64,000 bases of DNA, from contig NZ_CP049253.1 of assembly GCF_011046975.1 (NCBI RefSeq), positions 744,001 through 808,000 of the forward strand, in the 5' to 3' direction. The DNA comes from Microbacterium amylolyticum. Lineage in GTDB: Bacteria; Actinomycetota; Actinomycetes; Actinomycetales; Microbacteriaceae. Under the pieces are notes generated by a model, which saw only the letters and a list, made by a program, of their open reading frames with translations, ran no database searches and was not told the DNA's origin. The translations under genes were made by a program, and so were the position numbers. Positions 34,976-43,735 of this stretch are shown piece after piece. The first letter of the stretch is position 1. Every line of letters begins with the position of its first letter.

Positions 34976-35113
34976 ATGGACATGCACTGGGAGGGTTTCT
35001 TGCTTCGCCCCCGTGACCTCACCGCGCAACGCGTCGCGATCCCCGACGAACGCACGGACTTCAACGACATACCCGACGAGGAGCTGTACAGCGAGTACCT
35101 TGACGAGCAGTAG
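34976..35113 (+). CDS. Small acidic hypothetical protein (45 aa)
   Basis: A short frame with coding-like character: ATG (a second ATG two codons later), then a balanced start (MHWEGFLLRPRDLTAQRV) and a strongly acidic, Tyr-containing end (NDIPDEELYSEYLDEQ). A purine-rich agagga lies ten bases upstream. G/C-rich third positions match neighbouring genes. It fills the gap between a membrane-protein gene and the convergent pth. Function unknown; no domain recognised. Confidence 0.5.
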   Translation: MDMHWEGFLLRPRDLTAQRVAIPDERTDFNDIPDEELYSEYLDEQ

Positions 35114-35118
35114 CACTG

Positions 35119-35700
35119 CTACTTCGGTGCGTGGACCTTCTGCTGGGCGGCGATCAGACCGTCGTCGACGACCATCTCGACGGCGTCTGCTGCGTCAGCG
35201 ACGAGAATCGGGAGGGTGGTGCGCTCCGTGGAACCGAACTCGCTGAGCACCCAGTCCGCGGGATCTTGACGACCAAGCGGCCGGCCGATCCCTACGCGAA
35301 CACGGACGAAGTCCGGAGTTGCGAGGGCCTTGGCGATGTCGCGGAGTCCGTTGTGCCCGCCGTGCCCGCCACCTGCTTTGAGTTTGAGCTGGTCGAACGG
35401 GATATCGAGCTCGTCGTGCACGACGATGATGCGGTCGGCTGCAACACCGAAAAACTGCGCAACGCCCACGGCCGGCCCACCAGAGGTATTCATGTAGCCG
35501 TTCGACTTCACGAGCACAAGCTTCGCTGCCCCCGGGCGGAGCCACGTCTCAGCGACCCGCGCGCCGGCCTTGTGCTGCCGCCATGATGCGCCGCGCCGCG
35601 CCGCGAGCTCGTCGACGACCATCTGCCCAACGTTGTGACGCGTCTTCTCATACCGTGAACCGGGGTTTCCGAGCCCCATCACCAGCCAGGTGTCCGCCAT
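35119..35700 (-). CDS. pth: Peptidyl-tRNA hydrolase
   Basis: Releases peptides from prematurely dropped peptidyl-tRNA, 193 aa. Signatures are [23 protein letters not shown] (catalytic His in RHNVG), YMNTSGG, the metal-free active-site Asp in HDELDIPF, and [12 protein letters not shown]. Standard length and start. It lies downstream of rplY on the same strand, the usual actinobacterial pairing, with a hairpin between. Confidence 0.96.
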   Translation of the reverse strand: MADTWLVMGLGNPGSRYEKTRHNVGQMVVDELAARRGASWRQHKAGARVAETWLRPGAAKLVLVKSNGYMNTSGGPAVGVAQFFGVAADRIIVVHDELDIPFDQLKLKAGGGHGGHNGLRDIAKALATPDFVRVRVGIGRPLGRQDPADWVLSEFGSTERTTLPILVADAADAVEMVVDDGLIAAQQKVHAPK

Positions 35701-35733
35701 AGCGTCCTTTCCACACGCCGTCTCAAGATACGA

Positions 35734-35761
35734 CGAGGGGCGCGGTCGCCCGCGCCCCTCG
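35734..35761 (-). terminator. Hairpin between rplY and pth
   Basis: A perfect 12-base-pair GC-rich stem (cgaggggcgcgg / ccgcgcccctcg) with a tcgc loop follows the rplY stop on the minus strand. The T-rich tail is weak, so it may only attenuate read-through into pth or stabilise the rplY mRNA 3' end. Confidence 0.5.
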
Positions 35762-35775
35762 CATACAAAAGAATC

Positions 35776-36384
35776 TTACTCGGCCGACTCAGCAGCGGCA
35801 GCCTCGGCCACGGCGGCGTCGGCGGCGTCATCCGCGTCCGAGCCAGAACCAGCGGCCGTCACGGCGAGGATCAGCAGCTCGGGGTCGTCCGTGAGGGTTG
35901 CGCCCTCGGGCAGCACGACGTCCTTCGCGAGGATCTGCGTGCCATCGGTGAGACCGTCGACGTTGATGACGATCTGCTCGGGAATGTTGAGCGCGTCCGC
36001 TTCAATCGCGATTGCCTGAGCGGAGAAGGTCGTCATCGTTCCTGCGAACGACACGCCCTCGACAACGTAAGGAACGTCAATCTGAACCTTCTCGCCCTTG
36101 TTGATGACGACGAGGTCAATGTGCTCGATGATGCGGCGCACCGGGTCGCGCTGGATGTCCTTCACGAGGGCGAGCTGTTCCGTGCCCTCGATGTCGAGCG
36201 TGATGATCGCGTTCGAGTGACGCACGATCAGCGCGGTCTCGTGACCGGGAAGCGCGAGGTGCTGCGGTTCGGTGCCGTGGCCGTACAGAACGGCGGGGAT
36301 CTTGCCGGCGGCGCGCAGACGGCGGGCGAAGCCCTTGCCGAACTCGTTGCGGACGTCGACGGAGAGCTTGTACTGATCAGCCAT
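35776..36384 (-). CDS. rplY: 50S ribosomal protein L25 / general stress protein Ctc
   Basis: 5S-rRNA-binding ribosomal protein of the long CTC type, 202 aa. The N-terminal L25 domain (RNEFGKGFARRLRAAGKIPAVLYG) is followed by the TL5-like beta domain (VDVPYVVEGV-type strands) and an Ala/Glu/Asp-rich tail. The start at 36384 has AGGAG seven bases upstream; the open frame to 36618 is not part of the family. Start region faces a 224-base gap with no gene before the small membrane ORF. Confidence 0.95.
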   Translation of the reverse strand: MADQYKLSVDVRNEFGKGFARRLRAAGKIPAVLYGHGTEPQHLALPGHETALIVRHSNAIITLDIEGTEQLALVKDIQRDPVRRIIEHIDLVVINKGEKVQIDVPYVVEGVSFAGTMTTFSAQAIAIEADALNIPEQIVINVDGLTDGTQILAKDVVLPEGATLTDDPELLILAVTAAGSGSDADDAADAAVAEAAAAESAE

Positions 36385-36608
36385 GATGACTCCTGAAATC
36401 GTTGGTACGGGTTCTCGACTCGAACGCTTTCCCAGAAACGGGAACGTGAGGAGACCCGGCAGGGTCATCTTCACCGCGTCGATCACGGACACGTACACGC
36501 GTCCCTCGCCGAGGTCAGTTTCCATGGTACCCGATGGGTTCGATAAGCTGATCCAGCGTGCGCACAGCGCGCCCCACCGCTTTCCCTTGCACCCGAGGAG
36601 CCCGCACC

Positions 36609-36722
36609 ATGGACGCATCGCAATTGATCACTCTCGTCGTCGGCGTTGTCACCCTCGTAACGACGGTGCTCGCGGTCGGTGCGATGTATTCGATGGGCCG
36701 CCAGGGCTCATACGACAACTAA
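36609..36722 (+). CDS. Small single-span membrane protein (37 aa)
   Basis: A short frame encoding one continuous hydrophobic helix (LITLVVGVVTLVTTVLAVGA) with short polar ends (MDAS; GRQGSYDN). A good ribosome site (gaggag) lies eight bases before the ATG. This is the pattern of a genuine small membrane protein. It is isolated between rplY (divergent) and gnd (same strand, 102 bases on). Function unknown. Confidence 0.55.
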   Translation: MDASQLITLVVGVVTLVTTVLAVGAMYSMGRQGSYDN

Positions 36723-36824
36723 CGTCGAGGTTTCGGACTTCTCACGATCCGACCGTCACTCCCGTTATCGGCGAGCGACTAGCCTGGGTAAAGATCTGAA
36801 TACTCTCTTATTAAGGAGACGTGC

Positions 36825-38273
36825 GTGAACGCTGCCGCAGCGAACATCGGGGTCGTCGGCCTCGCTGTGATGGGCTCGAACCTCGCCCGCAACCTCGCCA
36901 GTCGCGAGGGCAACACTGTCGCGGTGTACAACCGCAGCCGTGAGAAGACAGACCAGCTCGTCGCCGAGCACCCGGAAGCCGGATTCATTCCGGCGTTCTC
37001 GTACGAGGAGTTCGCAGCGTCGCTGTCGAAGCCCCGCACGGCGATCATCATGGTGAAGGCGGGCCGCGGAACTGACGCGGTCATCGATGAGCTCGTCAAG
37101 GTCTTCGAACCGGGCGACATCATCGTCGATGGCGGAAACGCCTACTTCCCCGACACGATCCGCCGCGAGAAGGCTGTCCGTGCAACGGGCATCAACTTCG
37201 TCGGCGCGGGTATCTCGGGCGGAGAAGAGGGCGCACTGAACGGCCCCTCGATCATGCCGGGCGGATCTGACGAGGCGTGGATCACGCTGGGGCCGATCCT
37301 GAAGTCGATCGCTGCCGTCGCCGAAGGCGAACCGTGCGTCACGCACGTCGGGCACGATGGCGCCGGCCACTTCGTCAAGATGGTGCACAACGGCATCGAG
37401 TACGCCGACATGCAGCTCATCGCCGAGGCATACGACCTCATCCGTCGCGGTACGGGCAAGACTCCCGCCGAGATCGCTGACATCTTTGCTGAATGGAACA
37501 CGGGCGAGCTCGAGTCGTATCTGATCGAGATCACCGCCGAGGTGCTTCGCCAGGTCGACGCCGAAACCGGCAAGCCGCTTGTTGACGTCATCCTCGATCA
37601 GGCCGGAGCCAAGGGCACCGGCGCCTGGACCGTGCAGACGGCGCTGGCACTTGGTGTTCCCGTCTCCGGTATCGCCGAGGCAACGTTCGCACGTTCGCTG
37701 TCGTCGCACCCCGAGCAGCGCGCCGCGGCGAGCATCCTCCCCGGTCCGGAGGAAGCCTTCGAGGTCACCGACGTCGACGCCTTCATCGAGGATGTCCGCC
37801 AGGCTCTGTTCGCCTCGAAGATCATCGCCTACTCGCAGGGCTTCGATGAGATTCGCGCCGGCGCAGCCGAGTACAACTGGTCGATCGACCTCGGCGCCGT
37901 GTCGAAGATCTGGCGCGAAGGATGCATCATCCGCGCTCAGTTCCTCAACCGCATCGCTGACGCGTACGCCGAGCAGGCCGACCTTCCCGTTCTGGCAGCA
38001 GCTCCGTACTTCGCTGATGCCCTGACGCGCGGCCAGGCATCCTGGCGCCGCGTCGTGGTCGCAGCAACGCAGGCAGGTATCCCCTCGCCGGCGTTTAGCT
38101 CGTCGCTTGCGTACTACGACGGCATCCGCGCCGACCGTCTGCCGGCCGCTCTTGTGCAGGGTCAGCGTGACTTCTTCGGCGCGCACACCTACAAGCGCAT
38201 TGACAAGGACGGCACGTTCCACACGCAGTGGTCGGGTGACCGTACCGAGATCGAGGCTGTCGACACGCACTAG
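36825..38273 (+). CDS. gnd: 6-phosphogluconate dehydrogenase, decarboxylating (NADP+)
   Basis: Oxidative pentose-phosphate pathway enzyme making ribulose-5-phosphate and NADPH, 482 aa. The N-terminal dinucleotide motif is NIGVVGLAVMGSNLARNLA; the substrate block includes GAGISGGEEGALNGPSIMPGG and KMVHNGIEYADMQ; the C-terminal tail ends GTFHTQWSGDR. Start is the GTG at 36825, six bases after aaggag. A long terminator hairpin follows. Full length. Confidence 0.97.
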   Translation: MNAAAANIGVVGLAVMGSNLARNLASREGNTVAVYNRSREKTDQLVAEHPEAGFIPAFSYEEFAASLSKPRTAIIMVKAGRGTDAVIDELVKVFEPGDIIVDGGNAYFPDTIRREKAVRATGINFVGAGISGGEEGALNGPSIMPGGSDEAWITLGPILKSIAAVAEGEPCVTHVGHDGAGHFVKMVHNGIEYADMQLIAEAYDLIRRGTGKTPAEIADIFAEWNTGELESYLIEITAEVLRQVDAETGKPLVDVILDQAGAKGTGAWTVQTALALGVPVSGIAEATFARSLSSHPEQRAAASILPGPEEAFEVTDVDAFIEDVRQALFASKIIAYSQGFDEIRAGAAEYNWSIDLGAVSKIWREGCIIRAQFLNRIADAYAEQADLPVLAAAPYFADALTRGQASWRRVVVAATQAGIPSPAFSSSLAYYDGIRADRLPAALVQGQRDFFGAHTYKRIDKDGTFHTQWSGDRTEIEAVDTH

Positions 38274-38284
38274 CGTCTCCGCAG

Positions 38285-38329
38285 AACACGGGCGCCGCGG
38301 CAGGTTCTTCCTGCCGCGGCGCCCGTGTT
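38285..38329. terminator. Bidirectional terminator between gnd and histidine kinase
   Basis: A very long stem (about 20 base pairs, aacacgggcgccgcggcagg pairing with its complement) with a ttctt loop, ending in TTTT on the plus strand and AA on the other side. It sits between two convergent transcription units and can serve both. Confidence 0.85.
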
Positions 38330-38456
38330 TTGTGTGCAGGAGCTGGTGTTGGGAACCCCGAACGGACAAGCACCGCCGCGACCGGGGCACATCTTGCCAA
38401 GCGTGCCGCCAGCGTCTCCCCATCGCGAGTTCGGGCACCGCTCGCGAATCTGCGCA

Positions 38457-39980
38457 CTATGTCGACGGCCGCGCCGGCAACGTCACGGTGAACGTCGTCG
38501 ATCCCGGCACGCTGAGAACGGAGATATCGCCGTGGTGCGCCTCAACAATGGCCTTCGCGATCGACAAGCCCAGACCCGACCCTCCCGTTCGCCGATTGCG
38601 GCTACTGTCCGCGCGCGCGAATCGGGCGAATAGCGTGTCCTGCAGCTGGGGGGCGATTCCGGGCCCGGTGTCATGAACGGTCAATATCGCTCGGGTTGAC
38701 GACCCCTCACCGACGGTGCGGAGCCCCACCGTCACCTGCGTGCCCTCGGGCGTATGCGTACGCGCATTCGCCAGCAGGTTGGTCACGACCTGCGTCAGTC
38801 GAGCCTTATCCCCGGCGACCAACACGGGCTCCTCCCCCACATCGGCGCCCCAGTCGTGTTCCATTCCCGCCATCGCCTGATCGCCGACCGCTTCGACAAC
38901 AAGCTGGTTCAGGTCCACCATGTCGAAGGTGAGTTCCATCCCCTCGTCGAGCCGCGCGAGAAGCAGCAGGTCCTCGACCAGCCCGGTCATCCGCTGCGAC
39001 TGAGCCTCAATCCGTTCGAGCGACTGCCGGCTCGATTCCGTCAGCTCAGGGTCACGCTGAGACAGTTCGCTATATCCGCGAATCGATGCGAGGGGTGTGC
39101 GCAGCTCGTGACTGGCATCCGCGACGAAGCGTCGCATCGTCTCTTCGTTGCGCTGACGCGCGGCGAGCGAGTCTTCCACGTGATCGAGAAGGGTGTTCAG
39201 GGCGAACCCCACCTGTCCGACCTCAGTTGATGGGTCGGACTGCTCTTCGGGAACCCGCTCGGCAATCGACACAACGCCTTCGTCGAGCTTCTGGCGCGAA
39301 ACACGCGTTGCCGTCGCCGCGATTCCGCGCAGCGGCCGGAAACCGCGGCTAATCACACCGCTTGTCGCAAAGCCCAGCACGAGCATGCCACCGATGGTTG
39401 CCAGCGTGATGGACCACAGCATGCGGGTCAACACCGTGCGCTCCGAGCCCAGAGAAATGCCGAGAACGCCGATAATCTCACCCGACTGCGTCACGGGTAC
39501 GATACGAAACGTGCCGAGCCCGTGCAGGTTCACCGTTGTGTCTCCCGCAGAACGGGCCGTCTTCATCACCTGCTCGGCCTGAGCAGGCGACAGGTGATAA
39601 CGCGCAAGGTCGTCGCCGACGACGGCTCCTGATTTGCCGGAAAACGGACTCTCGACAACAAGAATTGTGCCGGGTGAGGCCTGGGCGCCCTGCAACTGGT
39701 CGGCCGCGGTGCCATGCACGGCGGAAATACCGATCTGTGGGCTGAGATTCTCCCACGCGCTCGTCAACTGCTGATCGGTCTGGGCCGCCAAAACGGTGTT
39801 GAGCATGACACCCGTGACGGCCGATACCACAAGCAAAATACCTGCGACAATCGCAAAGATCGTCACCATCAAACGCGTCTGCAACGTCAGACGCTTGCCA
39901 CGACGCTGCCGCAGAACGGGCTGCGGCGGATAAGGCGCGGCGGCCTCCGCCTCCGCCTGCTGCGGAGCGTCGGTGGTCAT
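38457..39980 (-). CDS. Two-component sensor histidine kinase
   Basis: Membrane sensor kinase, 507 aa. Basic N-terminus, TM1 about 35-62, an extracytoplasmic sensor region about 63-187, TM2 about 188-210, HAMP, then the dimerisation/phosphoacceptor domain with His291 (ADASHELRTPLASIRGY) and an HATPase domain (LLANARTHTPEG N-box, HDTGPGIAP, GGSGLGLSIAKAI). Its start overlaps the stop of the response-regulator gene by one base. It resembles actinobacterial TrcS/MprB-type kinases; signal unknown. Possible targets include the flavin electron-transfer genes upstream on the same strand. Confidence 0.93.
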   Translation of the reverse strand: MTTDAPQQAEAEAAAPYPPQPVLRQRRGKRLTLQTRLMVTIFAIVAGILLVVSAVTGVMLNTVLAAQTDQQLTSAWENLSPQIGISAVHGTAADQLQGAQASPGTILVVESPFSGKSGAVVGDDLARYHLSPAQAEQVMKTARSAGDTTVNLHGLGTFRIVPVTQSGEIIGVLGISLGSERTVLTRMLWSITLATIGGMLVLGFATSGVISRGFRPLRGIAATATRVSRQKLDEGVVSIAERVPEEQSDPSTEVGQVGFALNTLLDHVEDSLAARQRNEETMRRFVADASHELRTPLASIRGYSELSQRDPELTESSRQSLERIEAQSQRMTGLVEDLLLLARLDEGMELTFDMVDLNQLVVEAVGDQAMAGMEHDWGADVGEEPVLVAGDKARLTQVVTNLLANARTHTPEGTQVTVGLRTVGEGSSTRAILTVHDTGPGIAPQLQDTLFARFARADSSRNRRTGGSGLGLSIAKAIVEAHHGDISVLSVPGSTTFTVTLPARPST

Positions 39981-40723
39981 TACTGCGGTGCCTTGATCAT
40001 GTATCCCACGCCGCGCACCGTGTGAATGAGCGGCTCCCTGCCCGCGTCGAGTTTTTTCCGAAGGTAGGAGATGTACAGCTCGACAACGCTGGACTTGCCC
40101 CCGAAGTCGTAGTTCCAGACGCGATCGAGGATCTGCGCTTTCGACACAACGCGGCGCTGGTTGCGCATCAGGAATCGCAGCAACTCAAACTCCGTTGCGG
40201 TGAGCTCCACTTCTTCCTCGCCGCGGATCACCTCATGGCTGTCTTCGTTGAGGCTGAGGTCGCCCACGCGCAGAATCGGGTCAGGCTCGGCCGACAGCGC
40301 CGTTCCCGCACGACGCATCAGCGCCCGCAATCGCGCAACAACCTCCTCGAGGCTGAACGGCTTCGTGACGTAGTCGTCACCGCCGGCAGTGAGGCCCGCC
40401 ACGCGGTCGGCAACAGCATCCTTCGCCGTCAAGAACAGAACAGGCACCATGTTGTTCTGCTGACGCAGTCGCTGCAGAACCGCCATTCCGTCAAGGTCAG
40501 GCATCATGATGTCGAGAACAAGAGCATCAGGTTCGAAGTCCTTGACGGCCTCCAACGCCTCGAAACCGCTGCTCGCGGTGCGCACATCCCAGCCCTCCAT
40601 GCGCAACGCCATCGACAACAGATCGGTCAGCATCTGCTCATCGTCAACAACGAGAACGCGGACGTCGGTGCCGTCGGCGCGAGACAGGGCGGATCCATGG
40701 GGTGCGTTCGTCATGTTCACCAT
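39980..40723 (-). CDS. OmpR-family response regulator
   Basis: DNA-binding response regulator, 247 aa, partner of the overlapping kinase. The receiver has acidic pocket VVDDEQ and phospho-acceptor Asp71 (ALVLDIMMPDLDG), Thr/Lys switch (FLTAKDAV, DDYVTKPF). The winged-helix output ends VVELYISYLRKKLDAG...HTVRGVGYMIK, as in TrcR/PrrA-type regulators. An ATG three codons in is an alternative start. Confidence 0.94.
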   Translation of the reverse strand: MVNMTNAPHGSALSRADGTDVRVLVVDDEQMLTDLLSMALRMEGWDVRTASSGFEALEAVKDFEPDALVLDIMMPDLDGMAVLQRLRQQNNMVPVLFLTAKDAVADRVAGLTAGGDDYVTKPFSLEEVVARLRALMRRAGTALSAEPDPILRVGDLSLNEDSHEVIRGEEEVELTATEFELLRFLMRNQRRVVSKAQILDRVWNYDFGGKSSVVELYISYLRKKLDAGREPLIHTVRGVGYMIKAPQ

Positions 40724-40801
40724 TGTGCGCCGGTTTCTATGCGTTCGCTATGGCGCGGCTTATGTCTGACCTGTGAATCCCGCCCTGCTTGCCGGCAGGT
40801 T

Positions 40802-42349
40802 TCAGTACCCGGAGAAGGCGTCGGTGGTGACCTTGCGGGCCCGGCCCAAGGCTGGTGCCAGGCCGGCGATCAGGGCCGGGGGGCCCGAGACGAACGCATG
40901 ACGATCCGCCAGATCGGGGACCACCGTGAGCAGTGCTTCGGCGGTGAGTCGATCTCCGCTCCATGTCCAGTCGGTCGGCAACGCCGCGGGCCGATCAGGA
41001 ACAACGACGTGAACAGGAACGCCGCAACGAGCGATGTCATCGCGGTAGGCAAGTTCATCGGAACACGAGGCGACGTACACGAGAACAACATCACGAGACA
41101 CCCGGGCAAGGCGATCGTGCCGCAGTTGCGAGACGATCGGGGTGATGCCAATACCTGCCGCCACAAGAAGAACGGGTCCCCTGCGGGGCAGGAAGAAATC
41201 GCCCCACACTCCCGTTGCGCGCACCCGCGATCCGGTCGGCGTTGCCGTGAGCGCATGTTTGAACGTCGAAAGATCTCCCGCCCGCTCACGGTAAGCGATC
41301 CGCACCTCCGGCATATCCTCCGGGGCCGAAACGATTGAGAACTCCCGCCGGCTTCCGCGGGCATCGGGCCGCGGATGAGGAATGTCGAGTTCCAAGAACT
41401 GACCGGGAACGAACCGGAAAGGCCGATCAGCCACCATCGACAGCTCTCGGACCGTCGGAGTGATCTTTGTGCTGCGTGCAAGCGTCATGCGGATTGCCCC
41501 GCGAGCCACAAAAGCGGCGGCAATGAGGTTGCCGATCAACAACGCGCGTTCCTGGCCGAGCGTCATGACACCAACAGAAATCGGCCACCCGACGAGAAGT
41601 CCGACGACCACGGCGATAAGCACCTGCTGGCGCCGACGCGGCGGAAGCGTGAGGGGCTCCGTGAGCATAAAAGCGCCGAGGAAGAGCACCGGCGATTGAA
41701 CAACGACCGCCGTGATCACATCGACAACCGGAAGGGTTGCTCCAAGCTGGTGCAGTTGAACGTAGGTGCGGAGCAGGGAGGTGGCAACGGCGACGAGGAG
41801 GAAAACGCTGACGACGCCGATGCGCTCCGTTCGCCATGCCACGACCCCGCCAATGAAGAGCACAGGCACGAACAACCAGGGCGTTCCGACCCACCAGGCA
41901 GAGCCCCCGCTGATCACCGGGGTGAGCGAAACGAGCGTCGCCACTGTCGCGCCAACCGCGGCGGGGTTCAGCAGATGCCGGCCGCGCCACACGAGAAGGT
42001 GCTTGGACGCAGAAGCCGCAACCGCGGCCACAGCGGCGCCGAGAAGCGTGGCGACATCGCTCCCTGGACGGAGCACGAACAACAAGATGCCGGCCGTGAT
42101 CAGCGTCGATTCCGGCCGCCAGATTGCCCCACGCAACCGATGCACCACCATGTCGATTCCGGCGCCAACCCCAACAAGCACGGCAGCGGTCAGCAGAAGC
42201 GACGCCGGCTCTGGACCGATAAGACCGAAGAACGACAGCACACATGCCAGCGCGGCGAGCACAGCCAGGCCGGCCAGCACCAACCGGTACATCGTGATCC
42301 GCCCCAGCGCACCACGCATTCTTCTCACTGCACTACCCAGCCCGTTCAT
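40802..42349 (-). CDS. RnfD/NqrB-like membrane domain fused to ferredoxin reductase
   Basis: 515 aa predicted transmembrane electron carrier. Residues about 20-290 form eight or more helices resembling RnfD/NqrB-type membrane subunits (WRGRHLLNPAAVGATVATL; LFLGAFMLTEPLTLPPRRRQQ). Residues about 300-515 are a ferredoxin-NADP reductase module: FAD site RREFSIVSAPED, NAD(P) site VLLVAAGIGITPIVSQL, C-terminal AFVSGPPALI. The start overlaps the apbE stop by four bases. With ApbE and an FMN-binding lipoprotein beside it, it should pass electrons from cytosolic NAD(P)H to flavin on the outer face. Confidence 0.85.
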   Translation of the reverse strand: MNGLGSAVRRMRGALGRITMYRLVLAGLAVLAALACVLSFFGLIGPEPASLLLTAAVLVGVGAGIDMVVHRLRGAIWRPESTLITAGILLFVLRPGSDVATLLGAAVAAVAASASKHLLVWRGRHLLNPAAVGATVATLVSLTPVISGGSAWWVGTPWLFVPVLFIGGVVAWRTERIGVVSVFLLVAVATSLLRTYVQLHQLGATLPVVDVITAVVVQSPVLFLGAFMLTEPLTLPPRRRQQVLIAVVVGLLVGWPISVGVMTLGQERALLIGNLIAAAFVARGAIRMTLARSTKITPTVRELSMVADRPFRFVPGQFLELDIPHPRPDARGSRREFSIVSAPEDMPEVRIAYRERAGDLSTFKHALTATPTGSRVRATGVWGDFFLPRRGPVLLVAAGIGITPIVSQLRHDRLARVSRDVVLVYVASCSDELAYRDDIARCGVPVHVVVPDRPAALPTDWTWSGDRLTAEALLTVVPDLADRHAFVSGPPALIAGLAPALGRARKVTTDAFSGY

Positions 42350-43212
42350 GCAAATACCTCCGCCACGCGCTGATCAACTCGGTCACCGAGCGACCACTCG
42401 GCGCGCCCATCGGTGAACATCCTCACCCAGTGCACGCCGCGCTCATGAGCGAACTGCGGCCCGCCGTCGAAGAACAGCCCCGTCGCCGCGGCATCCGCCG
42501 TCATCGCGTCGGGAGCGATCGCCCACGTTGCCGCGATTTCGCGAACGGGTTCTCCCGTTCGTCCGTCCAGCACATGATGTAGCTGGTTACCCCACGCGCG
42601 CCGATTGGTCGCCGAGGCGCACAGCGCCTCTCCGTCAATCTCGACCACCCCGATCGCCGTGCGTGAATCGTAGGGGTGCTCAAGCGCAATGCGCTGTGGC
42701 ATCCCCCGAACTCGAATGTCGCCGCTCGCGTCGACGACGACCGGTCCGGCGATCTCATCACACACGAGATCGACCAGTCGCCCCTTTCCCATCGCACCCA
42801 CGTCGATGGTGCCGGGCCGAGCGAGTCGCAGAGATGTCTCGTCCCAGCTGAGGATCTCGCGCCAGCGCACAGGGGCCGGAAGCGCCGAACCGGTGGGCTT
42901 CAGCGTGATGTCCGCGTCATATCCCAACCGGCTCAGGGAGTCGCCGATCAGGGGATTGACCCCTCCCGCCGTCGCCACGGAAAGCTCGCCGGCGAGTGCC
43001 AACATGGCCTCGGCATCCGGTGGCGCAGGAACCGAGCCGCCTTTCAGCGACAGGCGTGACACAACAGAATCGGGCCGAAACCGCGACCAATCGGCGTCGA
43101 ATTCCGCAATCACGCGCGACACCGCGTCGCGCTCCCCCGCTGCGATCGGCCCCGGGGTGACGATCTCCCATGCCGTGCCGATCGCGTCGAAGCGCCATAC
43201 GGCGGGCGACAT
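42346..43212 (-). CDS. apbE: FAD:protein FMN transferase (ApbE)
   Basis: Attaches FMN covalently to Thr or Ser of target proteins using FAD, 288 aa. Family features: WRFDAIGTAWEI start, the VDVGAMGKG-type motif (IDVGAMGKGRLVD), VDASGDIRVRG, and the Mg2+-binding Asp/Thr region WAIAPDAMTADAAATGLFF. No signal peptide is evident, unlike many ApbE lipoproteins, so it may act in the cytosol or be exported otherwise. Its natural substrate is likely the FMN-binding lipoprotein encoded just upstream (one-base gap). Confidence 0.92.
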   Translation of the reverse strand: MSPAVWRFDAIGTAWEIVTPGPIAAGERDAVSRVIAEFDADWSRFRPDSVVSRLSLKGGSVPAPPDAEAMLALAGELSVATAGGVNPLIGDSLSRLGYDADITLKPTGSALPAPVRWREILSWDETSLRLARPGTIDVGAMGKGRLVDLVCDEIAGPVVVDASGDIRVRGMPQRIALEHPYDSRTAIGVVEIDGEALCASATNRRAWGNQLHHVLDGRTGEPVREIAATWAIAPDAMTADAAATGLFFDGGPQFAHERGVHWVRMFTDGRAEWSLGDRVDQRVAEVFA

Positions 43213-43213
43213 G

Positions 43214-43648
43214 TTAGAGCTCCGCGTCCTGCTTGATCTGCTCGATCGCCTGGTTGAAGCCGCCGCTGGTCAACGATGAACCCGCAACTCGGCTGACGTT
43301 GATCTCGTCGAGTGGCTGGCCAACGACCTCATCGGCGATGCCGTCGATGAACTGTCCTTGGAACTGCCGACTCTCGGTGGCCTGCGGATCTCCCACCACC
43401 TCGACGGACGTGACGACGGAGTCCTGCACATCGACGGTCACCTCGACCGTTTCCACGGTCTCGGGCGTCTGGTACGTGCCCTCCGCCGAGTATGTTCCGT
43501 CGGCATAGCCGGTTTCGGTGGGCGTTATATCGGTCTGCTGACCGCCGCCATACCCGGAGGCGCCGGGCGTCGCGGCGCCACAGCCCGCGAGCGCCATGAT
43601 TCCGGCGACACCAACAAACGCCGCAGAGGCGCGCACAGTTCGGTTCAT
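43214..43648 (-). CDS. FMN-binding domain lipoprotein
   Basis: Extracytosolic electron carrier, 144 aa. The start at 43648 gives a lipoprotein signal ending at Cys23 (LAGC). A Gly-rich linker leads into an FMN-binding domain: DGTYSAEGTY, then VEVTVDVQDSVVTSVEV and, near the C-terminus, the flavinylation motif AGSSLTSGGF, in which Ser125 occupies the position of the modified Thr of the (S)GAT motif. ApbE and the membrane reductase are encoded directly downstream. Ser instead of Thr is an allowed variant in this family. Confidence 0.88.
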   Translation of the reverse strand: MNRTVRASAAFVGVAGIMALAGCGAATPGASGYGGGQQTDITPTETGYADGTYSAEGTYQTPETVETVEVTVDVQDSVVTSVEVVGDPQATESRQFQGQFIDGIADEVVGQPLDEINVSRVAGSSLTSGGFNQAIEQIKQDAEL

Positions 43649-43735
43649 TTCGATCCTCCCAGCTGGAGCCGCGACGTGCTGCGTACGCGCAACGCTACCG
43701 AAAAACGAACCCATTCATCCGTCTCTGAACGATAT

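Noticed and set aside
35099..35120. Short hairpin agcagt-agc-actgct between the 45-aa ORF and pth
   Set aside because: Only six base pairs and no T-run; too weak to call a terminator.
36765..38438. 557-aa open frame antisense to gnd
   Set aside because: It is the shadow of gnd, which has every family motif, a ribosome site and a terminator. High-GC coding regions commonly leave long antisense frames open.
40022..41338. 438-aa open frame opposite the response regulator and reductase
   Set aside because: The translation is rich in Arg/His/Gln with no motif and lies over two well-recognised genes.
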